The notes below the pieces were generated by a model. That model worked only from the letters and a program-made list of their open reading frames with translations, had not been told where the DNA came from and ran no database searches. The position numbers were made by a program, and so were the translations under genes. A stretch of 64,000 nt of DNA from Pseudarthrobacter phenanthrenivorans (GTDB taxonomy: Bacteria; Actinomycetota; Actinomycetes; Actinomycetales; Micrococcaceae), in assembly GCF_000813845.1 (NCBI RefSeq), contig NZ_JWTB01000014.1:124001-188000 (forward strand). The letters run 5' to 3'. This document shows positions 16,721-24,899 of this stretch, one piece after another; within the stretch, counting starts at the first letter, position 1, and every line of letters starts with the position of its first letter.

Positions 16721-17963
16721 TCCGCCGGCGCCCGGTACTCCACCCGGCCCGGTGCGGCACCTGGTGCTGGACGAGCTGTCCAGCGGCGTGGTGGAACGGC
16801 TCGACGCGCCAACAGCGTCCTTCCTGAACTCCAGCGGCCTGGCCAAGGCCTCCCCGATGGGCCTGGGACTGTACCGGATCGAACCCGTGGGCAAGGTGGG
16901 ATCGGTGCGGACGGCCACCCTCCAGCTCGACGTCCGGCCCAAGGACCGGCTGGGGCTCAGCCGGCTCCTGTTCCTGCTCAGCTATGCGGGGGAGCAGGGC
17001 TTCCGGCCGGACCTGGTGGCCGCCGCGGAGGACCGGGACCTGTGGAGCGCGCTGGCGGAGTCGCTGGCGCTGCTGGCCGAGCGGGCGCTTGCCCGCGGTG
17101 TCCTGCAGGGTTACCTGACGGTGGACGAGTCGCTGCGGACCGTGAAGGGCCGGATCCGGATTTCGGACCAGATCTCCCGCCGCCCCGGCATGCTGGTTCC
17201 GCTGGAGGTTTCGTACGATGAGTTCACCGAAGACATCGCCGAAAACCGGATCCTGCGCGCCGCCCTGGAACGTATGGGGCAGGTGCCAGGGGTCCGGCCC
17301 GAGGTGCTGGGCCGCCTGCGCCAGCTCAAGGGAAAGCTCGACGGCGTGACGCGCCTTCCGGCCGGCGCCCCGGTTCCGCCGTGGAAGCCCACCCGGATGA
17401 ACCTGCGCTACCACGCCGTGCTGCGCCTGGCCGGGCTGGTCCTGCGGAACGCGTCCGCGGAAGCCGGCGAGGGCCGGCAGCAGACCGCCGCGTTCGTGGT
17501 GGACATGGCGCAGGTGTTCGAGGATTTTGTGGGTACGGCGCTGCGCAGCGCAATGGCGTCCTATCCGGGGGAGCTGCGGTTGCGCTACAACGCACTGCTC
17601 AGCGAGGCGGTGAACGATTCCGACCGGCTGTCCGTGCGGCCGGACGCGGTGCACATGCTTGGGGGACGCCCCGTCGTTGCCTATAACGCCAAGTACAAGG
17701 CAGCCTCCGATGCCGGCGCATCGCTCACCGCGGACCACTACCAGATGCTCGCCCACTGCACGGCGCTCGCCGTGCCCACCGCCTGGCTGGTGTATGCCGG
17801 GCAGGGTGAGGTGAAGCTGCGCCGGATCCTCAACACGGACATCGACATCGTGGAGTATCCGCTGGATCTCAGCCAGCCGCCGTCGGCCATCCTTGCTTCG
17901 GTCCGGGAACTTGCCCGCCAGTCCTGGGGCGAAGTTGTGCGGGCTGCTAGACCGGCACCCTGA
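16707..17963 (+). CDS. mcrC: McrC-type nuclease subunit with Asn in the catalytic motif
   Basis: The 418-residue McrC-family protein begins at a TTG overlapping the 3' end of mcrB by 14 bp. The C-terminal PD-(D/E)xK nuclease core is recognisable: RPDAV (D313) and then VAYNAKYKA. The expected Asp of the DxK triplet is Asn (N327, codon AAC at 17685-17687), while Lys329 is kept. In E. coli McrC the corresponding Asp is required for cleavage. The protein may therefore be a weakened or inactive nuclease, or a single-base error could be present (GAC to AAC). The 3' end overlaps the convergent kinase gene by 17 bp. Confidence 0.85.
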   Translation: MQRADPPAPGTPPGPVRHLVLDELSSGVVERLDAPTASFLNSSGLAKASPMGLGLYRIEPVGKVGSVRTATLQLDVRPKDRLGLSRLLFLLSYAGEQGFRPDLVAAAEDRDLWSALAESLALLAERALARGVLQGYLTVDESLRTVKGRIRISDQISRRPGMLVPLEVSYDEFTEDIAENRILRAALERMGQVPGVRPEVLGRLRQLKGKLDGVTRLPAGAPVPPWKPTRMNLRYHAVLRLAGLVLRNASAEAGEGRQQTAAFVVDMAQVFEDFVGTALRSAMASYPGELRLRYNALLSEAVNDSDRLSVRPDAVHMLGGRPVVAYNAKYKAASDAGASLTADHYQMLAHCTALAVPTAWLVYAGQGEVKLRRILNTDIDIVEYPLDLSQPPSAILASVRELARQSWGEVVRAARPAP

Positions 17964-19602
17964 AGGTAAAGGTCGTCCCCTCGCCCAGGGTGCTGTCGAC
18001 GTCGATGGTTCCGCCGTGTGCCTCCACGATCGCCTTGCTGATGGGCAGGCCCAGGCCCACGCCGGGTATCGCCGTGCGCCGGACGCTGCTGGTGCGGAAG
18101 AACTTGGCGAACACCTCGGAGGCGTCTTCGGGGGTCATGCCCATGCCGGTGTCCGTGACGCGGCAGGCCACGTGCCCGTCCTCGCGGGCCAGTGACACCA
18201 CCACCTCTCCGCCGCCGGGGGAGTACTTGATGGCGTTGGACACCAGGTTGTCCAGGACCTGGGAGATGCGCGCGCTGTCCACATGGGCTTCCAGCCGCTC
18301 CGGGGTGTCGGCCCGCAGCTCCACACCGGCCGCGGCAGCCCTGGGCATGGCCGAGGACACGCTGCCACGCACGAGTTCGGCCACATCAACAGCGTGGGGC
18401 GTGACGATCAACTGGCCGTTGCGGCTGGACAGCAGGTCCGAGACGAGGGTCAGGAGCCGCTCGGAATTGCGGCGGATGATTTCCAGCATGTCCCGCTGGG
18501 AATCCTCCAGTTCGTCCGCGAGCAGGATTTCCACGTAGCCCAGGATGGACGTCAACGGGGTACGGAACTCGTGGGACACGCTGGAGACGAAGTCGTCCTT
18601 GGCGGTGAGCGCATTCACCAGGTCGGTGACGTCGCTGAAGACAATCACCGAGCCGGTGAAGTTGCCGTCCGAATCCTTCATGGCGCGCGCCGTGGTCACC
18701 AACGCCCGCTGTTCCTTGCCGTCGCCCAGCCACACCAGGTAGTCGGTGAAGGTTTCCCCCAGGACTGCGCGGCGCACCGGCCGCTCCTCGACGGGGACCA
18801 GGGTCTTCCGGTCCGGCCCGAACACCAGCAGCTGGGACTCGTTGGGATCGGCAATGTCCTTGGGCCGCGCCAGCTCATGGTTGGCGCGCTGTTTCCGGTT
18901 CATCAGGACGTCGTGCCCGTCGGCGTCAACGGCCAGGACGCCAAGATGGACTGTGTCCAGCACCGTGTTCAACAGCGACTCCTGGCGCTTGCTGGTCCGC
19001 AGGCTGGCCCTCAGCTGCTCGTCTTTCTCCTCCAGCTGCTTCTGCTGGCGCATCATGCTCAGGGTCAGTACGCTCACGGACACGCCGATGCCCAGCATCA
19101 TGACCGGCAGCAGCAGGGACCGGGCAAAGTCCTGCGGGGTGAAGTTGCCCTTCAAGAGCAGCGGCACCCAAATGATGGCCAGCGGACCCAGGAAGGAAAG
19201 CCACAAGGCCGCCCGTGGATAGAACCCGGACGCACACAGCCAGATGACCGGGAACACCGCCAGCAGGCTGATACCCGCGAGGCTCTCCTGGCCGCCTTCC
19301 CGGCCGAGTGCAATGGAGATGAAATCCAGGATCGGGATGGCCAGGAAACTCGTGTACGGCAGCTTGTCCCACGGAACCACGTAGCACAGCGCCATGAGGA
19401 CCAGCTGGGACACCAGGAAGGTGACGAACAACGGGTTGTCCATGGTTTCGGTGAAGAACGCCCACACCAGGAAAGCTGTCAGGAGGGTCGTTACGAACAA
19501 GGGCATCTGGCTCATCGCCACCCGGTCCGTCAGCCGGTACTCGTGGAAGGGCCGCTTGAAGAACCGCAGGCGTCCCGACGACCAGGCCGTGGGAGTGCTC
19601 AT
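17947..19602 (-). CDS. Membrane sensor histidine kinase with PAS domain
   Basis: The 551-residue protein has about six N-terminal membrane helices (residues 30-190), a coiled-coil signalling helix (KQLEEKDEQLRASL), a PAS domain (about 225-350), a HisKA box with SSVSHEFRTPLTS and a HATPase domain with N box DNLVSNAIKYSP and G boxes DTGMGM and GVGLGLPIS. It should autophosphorylate on the H-box His and pass the phosphoryl group to the response regulator at 19697. The ATG at 19602 has no clear ribosome binding site. The two genes diverge from a 94-bp region. The signal is unknown; no extracellular sensor domain is evident. Confidence 0.85.
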   Translation of the reverse strand: MSTPTAWSSGRLRFFKRPFHEYRLTDRVAMSQMPLFVTTLLTAFLVWAFFTETMDNPLFVTFLVSQLVLMALCYVVPWDKLPYTSFLAIPILDFISIALGREGGQESLAGISLLAVFPVIWLCASGFYPRAALWLSFLGPLAIIWVPLLLKGNFTPQDFARSLLLPVMMLGIGVSVSVLTLSMMRQQKQLEEKDEQLRASLRTSKRQESLLNTVLDTVHLGVLAVDADGHDVLMNRKQRANHELARPKDIADPNESQLLVFGPDRKTLVPVEERPVRRAVLGETFTDYLVWLGDGKEQRALVTTARAMKDSDGNFTGSVIVFSDVTDLVNALTAKDDFVSSVSHEFRTPLTSILGYVEILLADELEDSQRDMLEIIRRNSERLLTLVSDLLSSRNGQLIVTPHAVDVAELVRGSVSSAMPRAAAAGVELRADTPERLEAHVDSARISQVLDNLVSNAIKYSPGGGEVVVSLAREDGHVACRVTDTGMGMTPEDASEVFAKFFRTSSVRRTAIPGVGLGLPISKAIVEAHGGTIDVDSTLGEGTTFTFRVPV

Positions 19603-19696
19603 GGGATGCAGGACGCGGATGTCGGGGTGTGGGGGACCATACCAGCAGGATATCCGCAGCCAGCTATACTTCTGACGTTGGCACTGAGGGGGCTCT

Positions 19697-20461
19697 ATGA
19701 GTGAGGCACGTGTGGGTCTGGTCATCGAAGATGACCACGACATTCGGGAACTGGTTCGCACTGTGCTGACCCAGGCTGGTTTCGACGTCTCCGTCGCCAG
19801 TGGCGGCGCTGAGGGCGTCCTGATGGCCAAGAGCCTGAACCCTGACGTCATCACCCTTGATCTGGGGTTGCCGGACATTGACGGCTTTGAGGTGTCGCGG
19901 CAGATCCGGGAGTTTTCGGATGCCTACATTGTGATGCTGACAGCTCGTACCGAGGAACTGGACACCCTGATCGGGCTCGAATCCGGGGCTGATGATTACC
20001 TGACCAAGCCATTCCGGCCCCGCGAGTTGCGTGCCCGGGTGGCCGCCATGATGCGCCGGCCACGGTCCGTTCCGGACCCGGCCGAGGTTGCCGTGGATGC
20101 CTCACCGGACGGCTCGGCCCATCCGGAGCGGGGAAACTTCAGCCATAACGGGCTTAAGCTCAGCTACGCCTCGCGCACTGTCAGTGTGGACGGCAGGGAA
20201 ATGAACCTGACCCGCACGGAGTTCGAGCTTCTGTATGCGCTCCTCGAAGCCGGCCGGACGGTCCGGACCAAGTCCGACCTGGTGCGGCGGCTCCGGGACG
20301 AGGATTACGACGTCGGCAGTTACATCAGCGAGGCCGACGAACGTTCGGTGGAGGTCCACATGGGCAACCTGCGCAAGAAGCTTGGCGATTCGCCGCAGCA
20401 GCCGCGGTGGCTGCAGACGGTCCGCGGGGTGGGTTACCGCTTGGCTCCGGGACAGCACTGA
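19697..20461 (+). CDS. OmpR-family response regulator
   Basis: The 254-residue protein has a receiver domain with acidic pair E11/D12-D13, phospho-acceptor D55 (VITLDLGLPD), LTA and the KPF lysine, followed by a winged-helix DNA-binding domain (about 155-252; LTRTEFELLYALLE...VHMGNLRKKL...VRGVGYRL). A GAGGGGG site precedes ATG 19697, and a -10-like TATACT lies at 19665-19670. It is the cognate partner of the divergent kinase. Its 3' end overlaps the convergent Hpt-like gene by 28 bp. Targets are unknown; self-regulation of the intergenic region is likely. Confidence 0.9.
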   Translation: MSEARVGLVIEDDHDIRELVRTVLTQAGFDVSVASGGAEGVLMAKSLNPDVITLDLGLPDIDGFEVSRQIREFSDAYIVMLTARTEELDTLIGLESGADDYLTKPFRPRELRARVAAMMRRPRSVPDPAEVAVDASPDGSAHPERGNFSHNGLKLSYASRTVSVDGREMNLTRTEFELLYALLEAGRTVRTKSDLVRRLRDEDYDVGSYISEADERSVEVHMGNLRKKLGDSPQQPRWLQTVRGVGYRLAPGQH

Positions 20462-20844
20462 GCCTGCAGCCGGTGCGTGGTTTGCCGGCTGCAGTGGGTG
20501 ATGGGCCGCAGGTAGGTGGCGGCCAGCCTGGGCAACGCCACCGTCATGTCGGCGTGGCGGGCCTCGGCCCGGATCTCGGTTTCCAGCTCCAGGGCCAGCC
20601 CCGCCAGCCGCTCGGCACCGACCATCTGGCTTGAGGTCTTGAGGCTGAGGACTGCGTCGATGGAGCCCTCCAGGTCGCCGGTGGTCATGGCCAGCCTTAG
20701 CCGGTCCAGGCGTTGGGGCAGGTACTCGATGAAGTTCCCCACGAAGACCAGGGTGTACCCCTCTTCCTCTTCAAGTTCTTCCCGCAACCGGTCCAGGACT
20801 GACTGGTCCACCAGCGGCCTTGGCGCCTCGTCTGACGTGCTCAT
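20434..20844 (-). CDS. Hpt-like protein lacking the phosphoryl-accepting histidine
   Basis: The 136-residue helical protein starts at ATG 20844 after AAAGGAG. It matches the Hpt fold: two long helices around the line AVLSLKTSSQMVGAERLA, where active Hpt domains have AHxLKGSS...GA. Leu66 stands in the place of the conserved His, and Thr70 replaces the Gly. It therefore cannot take part in a classical His-Asp-His-Asp relay. The OmpR-type pair next to it does not need an Hpt. A scaffold, inhibitor or binding partner of a receiver domain is a reasonable guess. Confidence 0.7.
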   Translation of the reverse strand: MSTSDEAPRPLVDQSVLDRLREELEEEEGYTLVFVGNFIEYLPQRLDRLRLAMTTGDLEGSIDAVLSLKTSSQMVGAERLAGLALELETEIRAEARHADMTVALPRLAATYLRPITHCSRQTTHRLQAQCCPGAKR

Positions 20845-20969
20845 GACACTCCTTTCTGCTGGAACTGGGGACCCGAAAACAGGACGGTTATGCGGGGGTT
20901 GCTTGCTGTTTTTCAGGTTAGGACCGTTCCTCCGGGCTCGCAGAACACTCGGCAAGAATTGCGGTTTTC

Positions 20970-20999
20970 TTGATCGGAGGGCCCAATTCTGCCCATAAA
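20970..20999 (+). promoter_or_regulatory. Candidate promoter of the GH26 gene
   Basis: TTGATC (20970-20975) and CATAAA (20994-20999) are spaced by 18 bp, about 70 bp before the GTG start at 21071. The region 20845-21070 holds nothing else I recognise. Confidence 0.35.
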
Positions 21000-21070
21000 A
21001 TCGAGGCCGGTGCTTTCTGCATTGACATCAACTGCGGCCTGGGCCGCCTTCAATCTGGGGATAGATTGCC

Positions 21071-22303
21071 GTGTTCCGAACTTTCAGGACTTTATTTGTC
21101 GCGCTCTTAATCGTGGCCGGACTGGCTTTGGCCAGCGTCCAGCCGGCCGGCGCAGCCACCACACCGCAAATCACGCTGGACCCGGCGTCCGGTCCAGTCG
21201 GTTCTGCCGTGACCGTGGCGGGGACCGGCTTCAAGGCGTCCACCACGGGGACAGTGATTGTGGGTTCCACGACCTTCCCGTTCCAGACCACTGCGGCCGG
21301 CGCCTTCAGCACCGGCATCACCATTCCGCCCGCCGCCACCGGCAACCTGGCCATTACGGCCAAGACCTCGTCCATCAAGGCTTCAGCGACGTTCGTGGTC
21401 CAGGCGGCAGCGCCCGCGCCGGCTCCGCAGCCCGCGGCCGTCAGCTCTGCCGCCCTGCGCTTTGGGGTGGCAACCGCCGGGGGTCCCCTGGCCGGTTCCG
21501 AACTGGATGATGTGGCCAGCCTTGCAGGTGAAATTCCGTCCATCGTGATGAGCTATAAGGACTTCCTGCAGGCACCGCCAATAGCTGAGATGGATGCGGT
21601 ACGTTCACGCGGAGCCACCCCGCTGGTGACGTGGGAGCCCTGGGCGTGGGGAGGCGGCGTGGAGCAGCCGGCGTACGCGTTGAACCGCATCACCGCCGGC
21701 GCCTTCGACGGAACCATCAGCCAGTGGGGGCAGTCCCTGGCAGCGTGGGGCAAGCCTGTAATGCTGCGCTTTGCCCATGAAATGAACGGCAACTGGTATC
21801 CGTGGGCGGAAGGCGTGAACGGAAACCAGGCGGGCGACTACGTCGCGGCCTGGCGGCACGTGCATGACGTGGTCGCCGCCACAGGTGCGGCCAACGTGCA
21901 GTGGGTGTGGTCGCCGAACGTCCCGTACTGGGGATCCACCGAACTGGCCGGTTTGTTCCCCGGCGCGGGTTACGTGGACATCGTGGCCCTGGACGGCTAC
22001 AACTGGGGCACCTCGCAAACCTGGAGCACCTGGGTCTCCCCGATGGACCTGTTTGGCCCGGGGATTTCCCAGCTCCGAGCCCTGGCTCCGGGCAAACCGG
22101 TCCTGATCGCTGAAACAGCCTCCAGCGAGTCCGGCGGGTCCAAGGCCGCGTGGAACACCGACGTGGTGTCTTATCTTGCCGCCCAGCCGGATGTCATGGG
22201 TTTCGTCTGGTTCCACCTGCAGAAGGAGACGGACTGGCGGATCAACAGCAGTGACCCGTCGGCGGCTGCTTTCAAGTCTGCCCTGCTGGCACGGAGAAGC
22301 TAG
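21071..22303 (+). CDS. Secreted glycoside hydrolase family 26-type enzyme with IPT/TIG domain
   Basis: The 410-residue protein starts at GTG 21071. It has a signal peptide (cleavage after about residue 28, QPAGA-A), an IPT/TIG-like beta-sandwich (about 31-112; ITLDPASGPVGSAVTVAGTG), a Pro/Ala linker and a (beta/alpha)8 domain. The latter carries the family motif LRFAHEMNGNWYPW with the acid/base Glu, and a late strand PVLIAETASSE with the likely nucleophile. Known members cleave beta-mannan or beta-glucan, or take part in exopolysaccharide synthesis. It is monocistronic and secreted by the Sec route. Substrate specificity cannot be read. Confidence 0.82.
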   Translation: MFRTFRTLFVALLIVAGLALASVQPAGAATTPQITLDPASGPVGSAVTVAGTGFKASTTGTVIVGSTTFPFQTTAAGAFSTGITIPPAATGNLAITAKTSSIKASATFVVQAAAPAPAPQPAAVSSAALRFGVATAGGPLAGSELDDVASLAGEIPSIVMSYKDFLQAPPIAEMDAVRSRGATPLVTWEPWAWGGGVEQPAYALNRITAGAFDGTISQWGQSLAAWGKPVMLRFAHEMNGNWYPWAEGVNGNQAGDYVAAWRHVHDVVAATGAANVQWVWSPNVPYWGSTELAGLFPGAGYVDIVALDGYNWGTSQTWSTWVSPMDLFGPGISQLRALAPGKPVLIAETASSESGGSKAAWNTDVVSYLAAQPDVMGFVWFHLQKETDWRINSSDPSAAAFKSALLARRS

Positions 22304-22415
22304 GGGATAGGGAAGCTGCTCCGGAACCATCAATGGCGTGCTGCCTGACCGCTGCAACCCATTCATCCTGCCTTGGCGGGATCAAGGTCAGCGGCGGCGT
22401 CAGCTGAAGATTGGC

Positions 22416-22889
22416 TCAAGATTCCACTGGTCGGGCGCCGGCCTCCAGGAAACGCACCAGCTGGGCTTCGAGGGCTGAACGGTCCTTCAGCTCGCATTCC
22501 CAGACGGTCAGCACTTCCCAGCCGGCGTCTTCCAGCTGCCGGCGCTGGCCGGCGTCGCGCTCCCGGGTCCGCGTGCGCTTTGCGGCCCAGAAGTCCGCGT
22601 TGGCTTTGGGTGCGTGCCGGCCCACCCTGCAGTCGTGGAAATGCCAAAAGCAGCCGTTCACGAAAATCACCTTGTGCCGGCCGGCGAAGACGAGGTCCGG
22701 GTTGCCCGGCAGCTTGCGGCCGCCGGATGTGCCATGCAGGCGGTAACGGTAGCCCTTGGCATGCAGGAGCCGCCGGACCAGCAGTTCGGGTTTGGTGTTC
22801 TTGCCGCGGATCCGGGACATGTTCCAGCTGCGCTGCTCGGGGGTCAGCTTGTCAGCGGTGGCCTTCTCCGCGCTGGAATTGTCCGGCAT
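22416..22889 (-). CDS. vsr: Very-short-patch repair endonuclease (Vsr)
   Basis: The 157-residue protein matches Vsr along its length: SWNMSRIRGKNTKPELLVRR at the N-terminus, PGNPDLVFAGRHKVIFVNGCFWH with the catalytic Asp and zinc ligands, and W-rich C-terminal helices. Vsr nicks at T:G mismatches that arise by deamination of 5-methylcytosine. It normally accompanies a cytosine-C5 methyltransferase, but none is visible in the window. McrBC lies about 5 kb away. A -10-like TAGACT six bases before the ATG suggests a leaderless transcript. Confidence 0.9.
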   Translation of the reverse strand: MPDNSSAEKATADKLTPEQRSWNMSRIRGKNTKPELLVRRLLHAKGYRYRLHGTSGGRKLPGNPDLVFAGRHKVIFVNGCFWHFHDCRVGRHAPKANADFWAAKRTRTRERDAGQRRQLEDAGWEVLTVWECELKDRSALEAQLVRFLEAGARPVES

Positions 22890-22895
22890 TCCTCC

Positions 22896-22901
22896 AGTCT
22901 A
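22896..22901 (-). promoter_or_regulatory. -10-like TAGACT six bases before vsr
   Basis: On the minus strand TAGACT is followed by six bases (GGAGGA) and the vsr ATG. It could start a leaderless mRNA at the A of the start codon. Confidence 0.45.
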
Positions 22902-22908
22902 GGAGCGC

Positions 22909-23343
22909 CTAGATCTCCCGCTCCGGTTGTTCGCCGAACACGAAGTGCCGGCCGCTGACCGACGTCGGCTCGATCTCCACGTAGAAGTCCTTAAGGGTGG
23001 GCACCCAGGTCTTCAGGCCGAGCCCTTCGATGGCGGCGAGCTCATCGGAGTTGCTGAGGACCCGTGCCGTGCCCCGAAGAATGACGGACCAGGCTTCCTG
23101 GGACAGGATGCCGTCGGTTTCGAACAGCACGCGCTCGTTGATGGTCAGTTGCGCGAGCTTGTTCCCGGGCGCTGTGCGCAGGTAAAGCTTCCGGTGTGAG
23201 GTCACGTAGTTCACCGGGAAGATGTCTGGTTCCCCCGCGACGGAAACCACCAGGCGGCCATGTTGGGTGGCGGCCAGGAGGCGCCACGACTGCTCATCGT
23301 CGAGTTCCAGGACGGGATTGCCGTCTGCATGTTCAAACATCAT
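22909..23343 (-). CDS. Pyridoxamine 5'-phosphate oxidase-like (split-barrel) protein
   Basis: The 144-residue protein has the split-barrel order of PNPOx-like proteins: WRLLAATQHGRLVVSVAGEPDIFPVNYVT, then LYLRTAPGNKLAQL and WSVILRGTARVL. Such proteins bind FMN, F420 or haem and carry out small redox reactions. The start is one of two adjacent ATGs (23343 or 23340) after GGAAGA. The gene lies 19 bp upstream of vsr on the same strand. The cofactor and substrate are unknown. Confidence 0.75.
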   Translation of the reverse strand: MMFEHADGNPVLELDDEQSWRLLAATQHGRLVVSVAGEPDIFPVNYVTSHRKLYLRTAPGNKLAQLTINERVLFETDGILSQEAWSVILRGTARVLSNSDELAAIEGLGLKTWVPTLKDFYVEIEPTSVSGRHFVFGEQPEREI

Positions 23344-23395
23344 GCGGCCATTCTTCCCAGCCGGACCGGAAGGCACCAGAGGCCGGAAGGCCCCT

Positions 23396-23671
23396 TTACG
23401 GCCCGTTTACTCCGTGCCGGCTGCAGCTGGCCCACCAGCCCATCGGGGAGACCTGGACTTTCAGCCTGCGGCCGCAGGCGGCGCAGAAGCGCGGAGGTTC
23501 CAGCTGGAGAAGGTCAGCGCACCTGGAGTGAAGGTACGACGCCGGTGCGTGGCCGCCGTCGTGCCTGTCCTCCTGGTGGGCGCCCTCCTGCCGGGTGGGC
23601 GGCTCCACGGGAAGGCCGCAGAGTTCGCAGAATGGGGCGGGTGCCGCCGGAGGCGGGGAGGAGGTGCTCAC
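23396..23671 (-). CDS. bsaP: Biotin synthase auxiliary protein (BsaP-like)
   Basis: This 91-residue gene has a GTG start that overlaps the bioB stop as GTGA, so it is translationally coupled to bioB. It has two CxxC pairs (C15/C18 and C63/C66) plus C51 and C83, in the contexts [22 protein letters not shown] and SCSRHG. A small Cys-rich protein directly behind bioB is the hallmark of the actinobacterial auxiliary protein needed for biotin synthase activity, thought to bind or deliver an iron-sulfur cluster. The assignment rests on context and Cys pattern. No other biotin genes are in the window. Confidence 0.8.
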   Translation of the reverse strand: MSTSSPPPAAPAPFCELCGLPVEPPTRQEGAHQEDRHDGGHAPASYLHSRCADLLQLEPPRFCAACGRRLKVQVSPMGWWASCSRHGVNGP

Positions 23672-24687
23672 AGCGTCTTCTGCAGTTCCTTGATGGGCAT
23701 GTTCAGGTCCACCAGCAGGTTCAGGTCGGCCGTGGCGGGGCGGCCCAGGGTGGTGAGGTAGTTGCCGACGATGACGGCGTTGATGCCACCCAGCAAGCCG
23801 TCGCGGGTGCCGAGGTCCCCGAGGGTGAGCTCCCGGCCGCCGGCGTAGCGCAGCACGGTGCGGGGCATCGCCAGCCGGAAGGCGGCAATGGCCCGCAGGG
23901 CGTCTTTTCCATTCATGATCGGCTGGTCCTGCAGGGGTGTGCCCGGCCGCGGATTGAGGAAGTTCAGCGGAACCTCGTGCGGTTCCAGTGCCGCAAGCTG
24001 GGCGGCGAGTTCGGCGCGCTGCTCCAGGCTTTCGCCCATGCCGATCAGGGCGCCGCAGCACAGTTCCATGCCGGCGTCCTTGACCATGGCGCAGGTTTCC
24101 AGCCGTTCCTCATAGGTGTGGGTGGTGACTACCTGCGGGAAGTAGCTGCGGGCGGTCTCCAGGTTGTGGTTGTAGCGGTGGACGCCCCAGGAAGCCAGCT
24201 GGTCCACCTGGCGCCGGGTGAGCATACCCAGGGAACAGGCGATGTTGATGTCCACTTCCTGCCTGATGCGGTCGATGGCGAACTTGACCTGGTTCATGAG
24301 TTTGATGTCCGGCCCCCGGACAGCGGCGACGATGCAGAACTCGGTGGCACCGGCGGCGGCGGTTTCCTTGGCGGCCCTGACCAGTTCCGGGATGTCGAGC
24401 CAGACGCCGCGCACGGGGGAGTCGAAGACCCCGGACTGGCTGCAGAAGTGGCAGTCCTCGGGGCAACCGCCGGTCTTGATCGAGATGATGCCCTCCACCT
24501 CCACCTCGTCACCGCAGTGCCGCAGCCGGACCTGGTGGGCCAGTTCCAGGATGTCCGGGAGCACGTCGTCGGGGAGGCGGAGGACGTCCAGCAGCTGTTC
24601 TTCGGCCAGACCCACACCTTGGTCCAGGACCTGCCGCCGCGCATTTTCCAGGATGGATCGGTCCTGCGGTCGAAGAGAGGTTGTCAT
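23668..24687 (-). CDS. bioB: Biotin synthase
   Basis: The 339-residue radical-SAM enzyme inserts sulfur into dethiobiotin to make biotin. The [4Fe-4S] motif CxxxCxxC is C75-C79-C82 ([13 protein letters not shown]). The later motifs NHNLET and the [10 protein letters not shown] region with the conserved Arg are also present. ATG 24687 is chosen because AAAGGACAG precedes it and the family starts a few residues before the first helix; a longer upstream frame is open but unsupported. It is followed by bsaP in a 4-bp overlap and diverges from the NCS1 permease. Confidence 0.93.
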   Translation of the reverse strand: MTTSLRPQDRSILENARRQVLDQGVGLAEEQLLDVLRLPDDVLPDILELAHQVRLRHCGDEVEVEGIISIKTGGCPEDCHFCSQSGVFDSPVRGVWLDIPELVRAAKETAAAGATEFCIVAAVRGPDIKLMNQVKFAIDRIRQEVDINIACSLGMLTRRQVDQLASWGVHRYNHNLETARSYFPQVVTTHTYEERLETCAMVKDAGMELCCGALIGMGESLEQRAELAAQLAALEPHEVPLNFLNPRPGTPLQDQPIMNGKDALRAIAAFRLAMPRTVLRYAGGRELTLGDLGTRDGLLGGINAVIVGNYLTTLGRPATADLNLLVDLNMPIKELQKTL

Positions 24688-24786
24688 CGCTGTCCTTTGG
24701 TTCGCCGGGATTTCTCTTTCCGACGCTAGTTCCACTGCCGCCGGCGTTTTTTGTCGGCTGTCCACAAGGGACGCCCGAAGGCTTTG

Positions 24787-24803
24787 TTGACACATTCGGT
24801 CAA
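24787..24803. repeat. Inverted repeat TTGAC-N7-GTCAA between bioB and the permease
   Basis: Perfect 5-bp arms at 24787-24791 and 24799-24803 sit about 100 bp from both divergent start codons. The left arm also reads TTGACA, a -35-like hexamer, but no good -10 is seen at 17 bp. It is a possible operator; the known BirA or BioR consensus is not present. Confidence 0.3.
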
Positions 24804-24899
24804 TGCTTAACGCCCTTGAAACAGTGGCGTGACCGAGCTGTCGTTTCCGCTGGCTACCGTCGGTTCGAGATCTTCCCCTTCCACTGAAAGAGGCAGCAT

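Noticed and set aside
14360..16942. 860-codon minus-strand frame opposite mcrB
   Set aside because: The opposite strand has all McrB motifs; the minus frame shows only composition-driven residues and no ribosome binding site.
18283..19704. 473-codon plus-strand frame opposite the histidine kinase
   Set aside because: The kinase on the minus strand has intact H, N and G boxes; the plus frame has no family features.
24688..24899. BirA or BioR operator at bioB
   Set aside because: The only dyad (TTGAC-N7-GTCAA) does not match either known consensus.
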